Shown piece by piece: positions 56,605-64,000 of a stretch of DNA of 64,000 nucleotides (its first letter is position 1; each line of letters starts with the position of its first letter). A program made the translations under genes and the position numbers. This DNA is from Melaminivora suipulveris. GTDB taxonomy: Bacteria > Pseudomonadota > Gammaproteobacteria > Burkholderiales > Burkholderiaceae_C. The stretch is taken from positions 1,802,501 to 1,866,500 of the forward strand of contig NZ_CP027667.1 in the NCBI RefSeq assembly GCF_003008575.1. The letters are read 5' to 3'. Under the pieces are notes generated by a model, which did no database searches, was not told the origin of the DNA, and worked only from the letters and a program-made list of their open reading frames with translations.

Positions 56605-59600
56605 GTGAGCCCAAGCGTTTCATCCAACTTCGCCTTCCTGCAACCGGACTGGCCCGGCCTGCTGACGGAGGCCCGCCGCGCCGAAGCCGCAGCCCACACG
56701 GAGCCACGCACCGCCTGCTTCTACGCCCGCCGCACGCTGGAGCTGGCCGTGGCCTGGCTCTACCAGGCCGAGGGCGGCCGGGGCGGCTGCCTGCGCATGC
56801 CGTACAAGGCGGATCTGTCGGCGTTCTTGTTCGAGCCCAGTTTTCAGCAGCTCGTCGGGCCGGCGGTGCACGCCAAGATGGACGTGATCCGCCGCCTGGG
56901 CAACAAGGCGGTACACGATGTGCGCCCCGTGCCCTCGCAGGACGCGCTCAACGCGCTGCGCGAGCTGTTCCATGTTGCCTTCTGGCTGGCGCAGCATTAC
57001 GCCCGCCGGGTGTCTGACCGGCCCGCCGCGGCGCTGCAGTTTCGCGTGGACCTGCTGCCCCGGCCCGCCGCTGTCGCCACTGCCGCTGAACAAGCGACAA
57101 GCCGCGCTGCCCAGGTCGCCGCGCAAGAGGCACTGGCCCGGCAAGCGCAAGCCTTGGCAGAGCGCGATGCCGCCCTGCGCGAAGCGGCAGCCCGCAACGC
57201 CGAGCTGGACGCCGAGCTGGCCCGCTACCGCGCCGAGATTGCCGCTGCCAAGGCCGCCAATGCCGCGCAGCCCGCCACAGCGCACGACTACAACGAGGCC
57301 GCCACGCGCGACCTGTTCATCGACCTGCTCCTCAAGGAAGCCGGCTGGGCACTGGACCAGCCACGCGACCGGGAATTTGAAGTGCAGGGCATGCCCAACG
57401 GCGAGGGCCGAGGCTTCATCGACTACGTCCTCTGGAGCGGCGAAGTGCCGCTGGCGATCGTGGAAGCCAAACGCAGCCGCCGCTCTGCCCGCGAAGGCGA
57501 GCAGCAGGCCCGCCTGTACGCCGACTGCCTGGAAAAGAGCACCGGCCACCGCCCGGTGATCTACGGCACCAACGGCTACGAGCACTGGATGTGGGACGAC
57601 ACCACCAGCCCGCCGCGCCCGGTGCAGGGCTTTCACACCAAGGACGAGCTGGAGCTGATGGCCCAGCGCCGCAGCACGCGCAAGCCGCTGGCCAGCCTGC
57701 CCATTGCAGCCGGCATCGTGGAGCGCCACTACCAGCAGCGCGCCATCCGCCGCATTGCCGAAACCTTCGAGCGCGACCAGCACCGCAAGGCGCTGGTGGT
57801 GATGGCCACCGGCGCGGGCAAGACGCGCACGGTGATTGCGCTGGTGGACTTGCTGATGCGCGCCAACTGGGCCAAGCGCGTGCTGTTTTTGGCCGACCGC
57901 GTGGCGCTGGTGAACCAGGCGGTGAACGCCTTCAAGGCCCACCTGCCCGACGCCGCCCCAGTGAACCTGGTGACCGACCGCGCCACCGAGGGGCGGGTGT
58001 ACGCATCGACCTATCCCACGATGATGGGCCTCATCAACGAGGGCGCGGGCGGTGGGCAGCGCCGTTTCGGCATCGGGCACTTCGACCTGATCGTGGTGGA
58101 CGAAGCGCACCGCTCCATCTACCAGAAGTACCGCTCCATCTTCAGCTACTTCGACGCCTTGCTGGTGGGCCTGACCGCCACGCCCAAGGACGAGATCGAC
58201 CGCAACACCTACAGCCTGTTTGGCCTGGAAAGCGGCGTGCCCACCGATGCCTACGGCCTGGATGATGCAATTGCCGAGGGCTATCTCGTCCCGCCCCGGG
58301 CGGTGTCGGTGCCGCTCAAATTCCAGCGCCACGGCATCCGCTACGACGAGCTGAGCGAGGACGAAAAAGACCAGTGGGATGCCCTGGAGTGGGACGAGGA
58401 AGGCGGCGAAGCCCCCGACGAGGTGAGCGCCGAAGCGGTCAACCAGTGGCTGTTCAACACCGACACGGTGGACAAGATGCTGGCCCTCCTGATGGAGCGC
58501 GGCCACAAGGTGGCGGGTGGCGACCGGCTGGGCAAGACCATCATCTTTGCCAGGAACCAGCGGCACGCCGAATTCATTCAGGAACGCTTCGACGCCAACC
58601 ACCCCGAATACCGGGGCGAGTTCGCGCGCACCATCACCTTCAGGACCGACTACGCGCAGTCGTTCGTCGATGCCTTTGCGCAGAAGGACCGCGCGCCGCA
58701 CATCGCCATTTCGGTGGACATGCTGGACACCGGCATCGACGTGCCCGAGGTGGTGAATCTGGTGTTCTTCAAGGTCGTGCGCTCCAAGGCCAAGTTCTGG
58801 CAGATGCTGGGGCGCGGCACGCGGCTGTGCAGGGAGCTGTACGGGCCGGGACAGGACAAGAAGGATTTTTTCATCTTCGACTTCTGCCAGAACCTGGAAT
58901 TCTTCAGCCAGGAGCTTGCGGGCAGCGAGGGCGCGGTGGCGCAGCCGCTGTCGCAGCGGCTGTTCAATGCCCGGCTGGAGCTGATCGGCCTGCTGGACCA
59001 GCGCCGACAGGCCCATGGAGTTGCCGAAGAGGCGCTCCAGTCCCCCGTGTTGACCGAGGCCGCCATGCGCCGCGACACGGCCGCGCTGCTGCACAGCATG
59101 GTGGCGGGCATGTCGCTTGCCAACTTCGTGGTGCGCCCGCAGCGCCGCTGGGTCGAAGCCTGGGCACAGCCCGAGGCGTGGGAGCGCCCCACCCAGGAAC
59201 AGCTGGGCGAGGTGGCGGCGCATCTGTCGGGCCTACCCACCGCGGTGCGCGACGACGACGAGGACGCCAAGCGTTTCGATGCGCTGCTGCTCGGCACCCA
59301 GCTGGCCCTGCTGCGCAGCGAACCATCCCTGGCCCGCATGCAAACCCGGGTGCAGCAATTGGCGGGCAGCCTGCTGACGCTGTCCAATGTTCCCGCCGTG
59401 CGCGAGCACCTGCTGCTGATCGAGGCCGTGGCGGGCGACGAATGGTGGCAGGACGTGACCCTGCCCATGCTGGAGCAGGCACGCCGCAAGCTGCGCAGCC
59501 TCGTCAAGCTCATCGAGAAAAGCAGCCGCAAGGTGGTCTACACCGACTTTGTGGATGCCATTGGCGAGACACACGAAGTGGACCTGCCCCTGGTCGCCAG

Positions 59601-60120
59601 CGCCGTGGATTTCGAGCGCTTCCGGACCAAGGCCAAGGTCTTCATGGGCGCGCACCAGGATCGACTGGCGCTGCACAAGCTGCGCCGCAACCAGGCCCTG
59701 ACGGCTGCAGACCTGACCGAGCTGGAGTCCATGTTGCGCGAGGCCGGCGGAACGGACGGCGATCTCACCCGTGCGCGGGAACTGCCTGCCGGATTACCGG
59801 GCTTCATCCGTTCACTCGTAGGGTTGGACCGCGAAGCCGCCGCGCAGGCTTTCGCCGGGTTGATCTCGCACGGCATGGCCACAGCCAGCCAGCTGCAGTT
59901 CATCGAGGAAGTCATCGCGCACCTGACCGAGCATGGCGCCATGCCGGCCGAGCGGCTGTACGAATCTCCCTTCATCGACATCCACAGCGGTGGCCCCGAC
60001 GCACTCTTTGGCGCGGACCGTGTCGCGCAGCTGTTTTCGGCGCTGCAGACGCTGGAGCTGCAGCCGGTGGCGCCTGCTGTCTTTGCCGACGACGCAGCGA
60101 GCGCTGTCGGTTTTGGGTAA
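56605..60120 (+). CDS. hsdR: Type I restriction enzyme subunit HsdR (EcoEI-like), orphan
   Basis: 1171 residues from GTG 56605, which has AAGGAG eleven bases upstream and matches the family start (SSNFAFLQPDWPGLL); ATG 56575 would add ten residues without a ribosome site. In order: a DUF4145-like helical domain (20-140), a coiled coil (about 155-225), the PD-(D/E)xK nuclease with Asp273, Glu287 and Lys289 (GFIDYVLW, LAIVEAKR), helicase motifs MATGAGKTRT (about 400) and VVDEAHRS (about 500), TATPKDEIDRNTYSLFG, and an EcoEI-type C-terminal domain. It is complete, but hsdM is missing and hsdS is destroyed, so it should lack sequence-specific partners. Confidence 0.93.
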   Translation: MSPSVSSNFAFLQPDWPGLLTEARRAEAAAHTEPRTACFYARRTLELAVAWLYQAEGGRGGCLRMPYKADLSAFLFEPSFQQLVGPAVHAKMDVIRRLGNKAVHDVRPVPSQDALNALRELFHVAFWLAQHYARRVSDRPAAALQFRVDLLPRPAAVATAAEQATSRAAQVAAQEALARQAQALAERDAALREAAARNAELDAELARYRAEIAAAKAANAAQPATAHDYNEAATRDLFIDLLLKEAGWALDQPRDREFEVQGMPNGEGRGFIDYVLWSGEVPLAIVEAKRSRRSAREGEQQARLYADCLEKSTGHRPVIYGTNGYEHWMWDDTTSPPRPVQGFHTKDELELMAQRRSTRKPLASLPIAAGIVERHYQQRAIRRIAETFERDQHRKALVVMATGAGKTRTVIALVDLLMRANWAKRVLFLADRVALVNQAVNAFKAHLPDAAPVNLVTDRATEGRVYASTYPTMMGLINEGAGGGQRRFGIGHFDLIVVDEAHRSIYQKYRSIFSYFDALLVGLTATPKDEIDRNTYSLFGLESGVPTDAYGLDDAIAEGYLVPPRAVSVPLKFQRHGIRYDELSEDEKDQWDALEWDEEGGEAPDEVSAEAVNQWLFNTDTVDKMLALLMERGHKVAGGDRLGKTIIFARNQRHAEFIQERFDANHPEYRGEFARTITFRTDYAQSFVDAFAQKDRAPHIAISVDMLDTGIDVPEVVNLVFFKVVRSKAKFWQMLGRGTRLCRELYGPGQDKKDFFIFDFCQNLEFFSQELAGSEGAVAQPLSQRLFNARLELIGLLDQRRQAHGVAEEALQSPVLTEAAMRRDTAALLHSMVAGMSLANFVVRPQRRWVEAWAQPEAWERPTQEQLGEVAAHLSGLPTAVRDDDEDAKRFDALLLGTQLALLRSEPSLARMQTRVQQLAGSLLTLSNVPAVREHLLLIEAVAGDEWWQDVTLPMLEQARRKLRSLVKLIEKSSRKVVYTDFVDAIGETHEVDLPLVASAVDFERFRTKAKVFMGAHQDRLALHKLRRNQALTAADLTELESMLREAGGTDGDLTRARELPAGLPGFIRSLVGLDREAAAQAFAGLISHGMATASQLQFIEEVIAHLTEHGAMPAERLYESPFIDIHSGGPDALFGADRVAQLFSALQTLELQPVAPAVFADDAASAVGFG

Positions 60121-60155
60121 AAGACCGCATTGTTTCCCTTCTTCAGGACCCGCCC

Positions 60156-61034
60156 ATGACCAATCCCACCCCCTACACCCCGCCCGCCGTCTGGCAATGG
60201 AACAAAGGCAGCGGCGGCCGCTTTGCCAGCATCAACCGCCCCGTCGCCGGGCCCACGCACGACAAGGAGCTGCCCGTCGGCCGCCACCCGCTGCAGCTGT
60301 ACTCGCTGGGCACGCCCAACGGCGTCAAGGTCACCGTCATGCTGGAGGAGCTGCTGGCGCTGGGCCACGCCGGCGCCGAGTACGACGCCTGGCTGATCCG
60401 CATCCACGAGGGCGAGCAATTCGGCAGCGGCTTCGTGGGCGTCAACCCGAACTCAAAAATCCCCGCGCTGCTGGACCGCAGCGACCCGGATCGGCCGGTG
60501 CGCGTGTTCGAGTCCGGCGCCATCCTGGTGTACCTGGCGGAAAAGTTCGGCGCCCTGCTGCCCGCCGAGCCTGCCAAACGCGCCGAGTGCCTGTCGTGGC
60601 TGTTCTGGCAGATGGGCAGCGCGCCCTTCCTGGGCGGGGGCTTCGGGCATTTCTATGCCTATGCGCCCTTCAAGATCGAGTACGCCATCGACCGCTACGC
60701 CATGGAGGTCAAGCGGCAGATGGACGTGCTCGATCGCCGCCTGGCCGAGCACGAATACCTGGCGGGCAGCGACTACACCATCGCCGACATCGCCGCCTGG
60801 CCCTGGTATGGCGCGCTGGCCAAGGGCCAGCTCTATGAGGCCGGCGAATTCCTGCAGGTGCGCGAATACACGCATGTGGTGCGCTGGGCCGACCAGATCG
60901 CCCGGCGCCCGGCAGCGCAGCGCGGGCGCAAGGTCAACCGCACTTTCGGCGCGCCCGAGAGCCAGCTGCACGAGCGCCACGACGCCAGCGACTTCGACAT
61001 GCGCACGCAGGACAAGCTGGGTCCCGCTGCCTGA
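60156..61034 (+). CDS. yghU: YghU-like glutathione-dependent disulfide-bond oxidoreductase
   Basis: 292 residues, longer than ordinary GSTs. The family segment QLYSLGTPNGVKVTVMLEEL is followed by FVGVNPNSKIPALLD, FESGAILVYLAEKFG, GSAPFLGGGFGHFYAYAPFK and YTIADIAAWPWYGALAKGQL. The active site has Thr-Pro-Asn instead of Cys or Ser, as in YghU/YfcG, which bind two glutathiones and reduce disulfides. It starts 35 bases after hsdR and leads a pair with a second GST gene. Confidence 0.92.
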   Translation: MTNPTPYTPPAVWQWNKGSGGRFASINRPVAGPTHDKELPVGRHPLQLYSLGTPNGVKVTVMLEELLALGHAGAEYDAWLIRIHEGEQFGSGFVGVNPNSKIPALLDRSDPDRPVRVFESGAILVYLAEKFGALLPAEPAKRAECLSWLFWQMGSAPFLGGGFGHFYAYAPFKIEYAIDRYAMEVKRQMDVLDRRLAEHEYLAGSDYTIADIAAWPWYGALAKGQLYEAGEFLQVREYTHVVRWADQIARRPAAQRGRKVNRTFGAPESQLHERHDASDFDMRTQDKLGPAA

Positions 61035-61062
61035 GCGGCCCTTCCCCAGGAGACACGACACC

Positions 61063-61698
61063 ATGCTCACCCTCTACGACTGCGCCACGGCGCCCAGCCC
61101 GCGCCGCACGCGCATCTTCCTGGCCGAAAAGGGCATCGCCCACGACACCGTGCAGGTGGACCTGCGCGCGGGCGAGCAGCTGGGCGAAGCCTATCGCCGC
61201 ATCAACCCGCAATGCACCGTGCCGGCGCTGCGCACCGAGGACGGCCTGGTGCTGGCCGACAACGCCGGCATTGCCGCCTGGCTGGAGGCGCGCTTTCCCG
61301 AGCCGCCGCTTTTCGGCAGCACGCCTGAAGAAAAGGCCGACATCGCCAGCTGGAACTGGCGCGTCGAGTTCGAGGGCCTGATGGCGATCGCCGAGGCGCT
61401 GCGCAACAGCGCGCCGGCCATGGCCGGGCGGGCGCTGCCGGGCAGCCACAACTACGAGCAAATCCCGCAGCTGGCCGAGCGCGGCCTGGCGCGCGTGGGG
61501 CATTTCTTCGACATGCTGAACGCGCGCCTGGACGGCCGCGAGTTCGTCGCCGGCGGGCGCTTCAGCGTCGCCGACATCACGGCCGTGGTGGCGGTGGACT
61601 TCGCGCGCATCGTCAAGCAAAAGCCCCAGGAGGAGCGGCACACGCACCTGCTGCGCTGGCGCGCTAAGATGGCCGAGCGGCCGGCGATGGCGCTGTAG
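61063..61698 (+). CDS. Glutathione S-transferase family protein
   Basis: 211 residues. An N-terminal thioredoxin fold (MLTLYDCATAPSPRRTRIFL, INPQCTVPALRTEDG, DNAGIAAWLEARF) and a C-terminal helical domain (EFVAGGRFSVADITAVVAVD). The candidate catalytic residue is Ser12 of ATAPSPRR. CCAGGAGA precedes ATG 61063. The substrate is unknown. It is 28 bases behind the YghU-like gene, so the two are co-transcribed. Confidence 0.9.
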   Translation: MLTLYDCATAPSPRRTRIFLAEKGIAHDTVQVDLRAGEQLGEAYRRINPQCTVPALRTEDGLVLADNAGIAAWLEARFPEPPLFGSTPEEKADIASWNWRVEFEGLMAIAEALRNSAPAMAGRALPGSHNYEQIPQLAERGLARVGHFFDMLNARLDGREFVAGGRFSVADITAVVAVDFARIVKQKPQEERHTHLLRWRAKMAERPAMAL

Positions 61699-61703
61699 CA
61701 CCT

Positions 61704-61780
61704 CAAAACCGGCCGTTTTAGATCGAATCCGGCCCCTGCCGGCGCCAGTCAACGGCCTCTAGCTATCTTTTTTGATGCGG
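61704..61780 (+). repeat. Degenerate copy of the intergenic repeat, copy 9
   Basis: Contains a CGCCAGTCAACGGCCTC-like core and AGCTATCTTTTTTGAT, which is the same hairpin loop as copy 6, but the flanking arm is degraded. It lies between the convergent GST and TetR genes. Confidence 0.5.
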
Positions 61781-61781
61781 C

Positions 61782-62486
61782 TTACGCCGGCGTCGGCGCC
61801 ACCACCCCGCGTAGCAGCGTCTCGATGCACTGCTGCGCCACCTCCTCGGGGGCGTAGCTGCCCTGCGGCTGGTACCAGCGCCCGATCCAGCTCAGGCCCC
61901 CGGCGATCACGAAGGCCGTCATCTTCGGGTCGCACGGGTGCAGCAGGCCCTGCTCCACGCCCTGCGCCACCAGGCGGCGAAACGCCAGGTCGATCTCGGA
62001 CTTGAGCCGGCGCAGCTCGCTGCGCGCGGGCTCGGGCACTTCCTCGTCGCCCACGCGGATCAGGCACATGCCGAACGGCTGCATGACGATGCCGGCATAG
62101 ACCTGCATGCACGCGCGCAGCTGCTCCAGCGCGTTGCCGCCGGCGGCGCGCGAGGCCTCGATGCCCGCCAGCGTCATGTCCAGCCCCTTGCTCACGCAGG
62201 CCAGCAGGATCTCGTCCTTGTTCTTCACGTAGTAGTACAGCGTGGGCTTGGTCACGTGCAGCCGCGCGGCGATGTCGTCCAGCGAGGTGGCGTGAAAGCC
62301 GCGCTCGTTGAAAAGCTCGGCGGCGGTGGTCAGCACGGCGTTGCGCTTGGCCTCGCGCTGGCGCTGGCGGTCGCCCGCGCCAGCCCAGGGGGAGGCGGCC
62401 GCGGCGGGCGCGGCGTGCTTGCGCGCCGGCACCCTGGCAGCAGGCGCGCCGCCGCCGGCAGGCTGTCGGGGAGTGGTCGGTGCCAT
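61782..62486 (-). CDS. TetR/AcrR-family transcriptional regulator
   Basis: 234 residues. An unusual 45-residue basic, alanine-rich N-terminal tail (PAARVPARKHAAPAAAASPW) precedes a standard TetR helix-turn-helix (VLTTAAELFNERGFHATSLD, then IAARLHVTKPTLYYYVKNKD). The ligand-binding half is helical. It diverges from the livG-like gene with a palindrome between them, so it probably controls the transport operon, in the manner of regulators of acyl-CoA or aromatic acid breakdown. Confidence 0.9.
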   Translation of the reverse strand: MAPTTPRQPAGGGAPAARVPARKHAAPAAAASPWAGAGDRQRQREAKRNAVLTTAAELFNERGFHATSLDDIAARLHVTKPTLYYYVKNKDEILLACVSKGLDMTLAGIEASRAAGGNALEQLRACMQVYAGIVMQPFGMCLIRVGDEEVPEPARSELRRLKSEIDLAFRRLVAQGVEQGLLHPCDPKMTAFVIAGGLSWIGRWYQPQGSYAPEEVAQQCIETLLRGVVAPTPA

Positions 62487-62565
62487 ATGGGTAACCCTGG
62501 GTGGGCGGGTAAATCCCGATGCCGCCAGCGCACGGCAACCTCAAGAATCTACTCCAGAGTAACCA

Positions 62566-62583
62566 GTTTACGCACCAGTAAAC
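62566..62583. promoter_or_regulatory. Palindrome between tetR-like and livG genes, candidate TetR operator
   Basis: GTTTACGCACCAGTAAAC: perfect six-base arms GTTTAC/GTAAAC around a six-base centre. A second dyad ACTCCAGAGT lies at 62551-62560, so two half-overlapping sites may be present in the divergent promoter. Confidence 0.65.
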
Positions 62584-62618
62584 ACAACCCGGTTGCGAAC
62601 AAACCCGTAGAGGACACC

Positions 62619-63497
62619 ATGGAGACAAGCCCCGGCCGCGGCGTGCCGCCCGCCGCGCCGCCCCTGCTGCAGGTCGACGGCGTGACGCTGGCCTTCGGCG
62701 GCGTGCGCGCGCTCTCGGGCGTGGGTTTTGGCGTGCAGCGCGGCTCCATCACCGCCGTCATCGGCCCCAACGGCGCGGGCAAGACCTCGCTGTTCAACAC
62801 CATCTCGGGCTTTTATCGCCCCACGGCCGGCAGCATCCGCTTTCGCGGCCAGGACATCACCCGCACCCCGCCGCCCGAGCGCGCGCGGCTGGGCCTGGCG
62901 CGCAGCTTCCAGAACATCGCGCTGTTTCGCGGCATGACGGTGCTGGACAACATCAAGCTGGGCCGCCACGCGCACCTGAAAACCAATGTGCTGGACGCCC
63001 TGTTCTACATGGGCCGCGCCCGGCGCGAAGAAGCCGAGCTGCGCCGCGACATCGAGGAACGCATCATCGACTTCCTGGAGATCGACCACATCCGCCACGC
63101 CCCTGTCGCCGCCCTGCCCTACGGTCTGCAAAAGCGCGTCGAGATGGCCCGGGCCCTGGCCATGCAGCCCGAGGTGCTGATGCTCGACGAGCCCGTCGCC
63201 GGCATGAACCGCGAGGAGACCGAGGACATGGCGCGCTTCATCCTGGACGTGCGCGCCGAGTGGGGCGTCACGGTGCTGATGGTCGAGCACGACATGGGCA
63301 TGGTCATGGACCTGTCGGACCACGTGGTGGTGCTGAACTTCGGCCAGGTCATCGCCCAGGGCACGCCGGGAGAAGTGCAGGCCGACCCGGAGGTGGCGCG
63401 CGCCTACCTCGGCTCGGGCGACGTGGGCGCGCTGCGCGCCAAGCTGCAGGCCGCCGCCGGGCGTGCGCCCGCGCCCGCTGAACAGGGGGCCGCATGA
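62619..63497 (+). CDS. livG: Branched-chain amino acid-type ABC transporter ATP-binding protein (LivG-like)
   Basis: 292 residues. Walker A VIGPNGAGKTSLFNTISG, the Q-loop ARSFQNIALFRGMTVLDNI, signature LPYGLQKRVEMARAL (a LivG-type variant of LSGGQ), Walker B EVLMLDEPVAGMN and H-loop MVEHDMGMVMDL. It powers uptake by a five-part system with two permeases. The binding protein and other subunits must lie beyond the window. The start codon of livH overlaps its stop. Confidence 0.94.
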   Translation: METSPGRGVPPAAPPLLQVDGVTLAFGGVRALSGVGFGVQRGSITAVIGPNGAGKTSLFNTISGFYRPTAGSIRFRGQDITRTPPPERARLGLARSFQNIALFRGMTVLDNIKLGRHAHLKTNVLDALFYMGRARREEAELRRDIEERIIDFLEIDHIRHAPVAALPYGLQKRVEMARALAMQPEVLMLDEPVAGMNREETEDMARFILDVRAEWGVTVLMVEHDMGMVMDLSDHVVVLNFGQVIAQGTPGEVQADPEVARAYLGSGDVGALRAKLQAAAGRAPAPAEQGAA

Positions 63498-64000
63498 TGG
63501 ATTGGGCCTATCTGTTCGAGATCAGCCTCACCGGCATCGCCAGCGGCGGGCTGTACGCGCTGGCGGCGCTGGCCTTCGTCATGGTCTACAAGGCCACGCG
63601 GGTGGTCAACATCGCCATCGGCGAGATGCTGATGGCCGGGGCCTATCTGTTCTTCACCTTCGCGGCCATGTGGTCGCTGCCGCTGTGGCTGGCCATTCCC
63701 GCTGCCGTGCTGGCCAGCGGGCTCTTGGGCGCCGTCATCGAGCGCACGATGATCCGCCCGCTGCTGGGCGAGCCGCCGATCTCGGCCTTCATGGTCACCG
63801 TGGGCCTGGGCTCGGTGCTGGTCGGGCTGGTGGAGATGATCTGGAGCGCCGACCAGCGCCGCCTGCCGGACTTCATGCCCACCAAGCCCATCATGATCGG
63901 CGACGCCTTCCTCGCGCCCAAGGTCTTTTGGGGCGCGGTGATCGCCGCCGTATTCATCGCCGCCGTGCTGCTGGTGTTTCGCTACTGGCGCGGCGGCGTG
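63494..64000 (+). CDS. livH: Branched-chain amino acid-type ABC transporter permease (LivH-like), cut by window end
   Basis: 169 codons are visible, with no stop. The N-terminus MMDWAYLFEISLTGIASGGL and YALAALAFVMVYKATRVVNI and GEMLMAGAYLFFTFAAMWSL match LivH permeases, as does GAVIERTMIRPLLGEPPISA. ATG 63494 overlaps the livG stop by four bases (ATGA); ATG 63497 is an equally good start in the same frame. The substrate depends on the missing binding protein. Confidence 0.92.
   Translation, partial: MMDWAYLFEISLTGIASGGLYALAALAFVMVYKATRVVNIAIGEMLMAGAYLFFTFAAMWSLPLWLAIPAAVLASGLLGAVIERTMIRPLLGEPPISAFMVTVGLGSVLVGLVEMIWSADQRRLPDFMPTKPIMIGDAFLAPKVFWGAVIAAVFIAAVLLVFRYWRGGV

Noticed and set aside
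56620..59223. Open frame of 867 codons on the minus strand opposite hsdR
   Set aside because: Low-complexity His/Gly/Gln-rich translation with no known motifs, fully antisense to a gene with all HsdR motifs; typical of GC-rich DNA.
58374..61034. An 886-codon frame ending as the YghU-like protein
   Set aside because: The first two thirds are hsdR read in another frame; the YghU family start is at 60156.

Overview
The window is GC-rich and reads as the chromosome of a member of the Comamonadaceae (Betaproteobacteria, Burkholderiales; Acidovorax/Alicycliphilus/Melaminivora-like). The support is the gene content, a homocysteine methyltransferase module detached from the rest of methionine synthase, a Kelly-Friedrich sox cluster, and many copies of a short intergenic repeat (core TCAGTCGGCGT, then AGCTAT and ATAGC arms) that I associate with this family. 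No tRNA, rRNA, CRISPR array or prophage was seen. The placement is inference; no database was searched.

Layout. 1-2.3 kb: the cut end of an aryl-polyene-like cluster on the minus strand (two ACPs, a FabF-like ketosynthase, a COG4648-type membrane protein), followed by a PAP2 phosphatase. 3-12.9 kb: recQ, an acyl-CoA dehydrogenase, a LysR regulator, the metH N-terminal module, a GGDEF sensor, dprA and a LysM protein. 13-20 kb: def, a lipoprotein, fmt, azlCD, pgk and three envelope lipoproteins (one FlgO-like, one CsgG-like with a peptidoglycan-binding tail). 20-27 kb: the origin-proximal segregation block mnmG-rsmG-lysE-parA-hydrolase-parB-methyltransferase with two perfect and two near-perfect parS sites. 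27-31.6 kb: small accessory genes (cysteine-cluster protein, GIY-YIG/DUF4357 protein, higBA), a GST and an old yellow enzyme. 31.7-36.4 kb: a chemoreceptor and copper export (copA and a CopZ-like chaperone, divergent, each with a CueR-type operator).

36.4-49.2 kb: a thiosulfate/sulfide oxidation island. The minus-strand run is metallohydrolase, thioredoxin, cytochrome, soxC, soxD, soxY, soxZ, soxA, soxX, soxB. A second block carries an ArsR-type SoxR regulator, a monohaem cytochrome and an FccB flavoprotein, then cytochrome c4; a YeeE/SoxT-type transporter diverges. Together these genes would take reduced sulfur onto SoxYZ, oxidise it completely (SoxXA, SoxB, SoxCD) and pass electrons to c-type cytochromes. 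cueR follows at 49.3 kb.

49.9-60.1 kb is the most rearranged part. A REC-PAS-GGDEF-EAL response regulator and a HisKA_2 kinase lie next to an Aer-like PAS-TM-HAMP reading frame that runs out of frame into the kinase PAS domain. Next come two remnants of a type I hsdS gene split by a truncated IS5 element, then hipBA with paired operators, then a full-length orphan hsdR; no hsdM is present. 60.1-64 kb: two glutathione-transferase-family genes, a TetR regulator and the start of a branched-chain amino-acid type ABC transporter (livG, livH cut by the window end).
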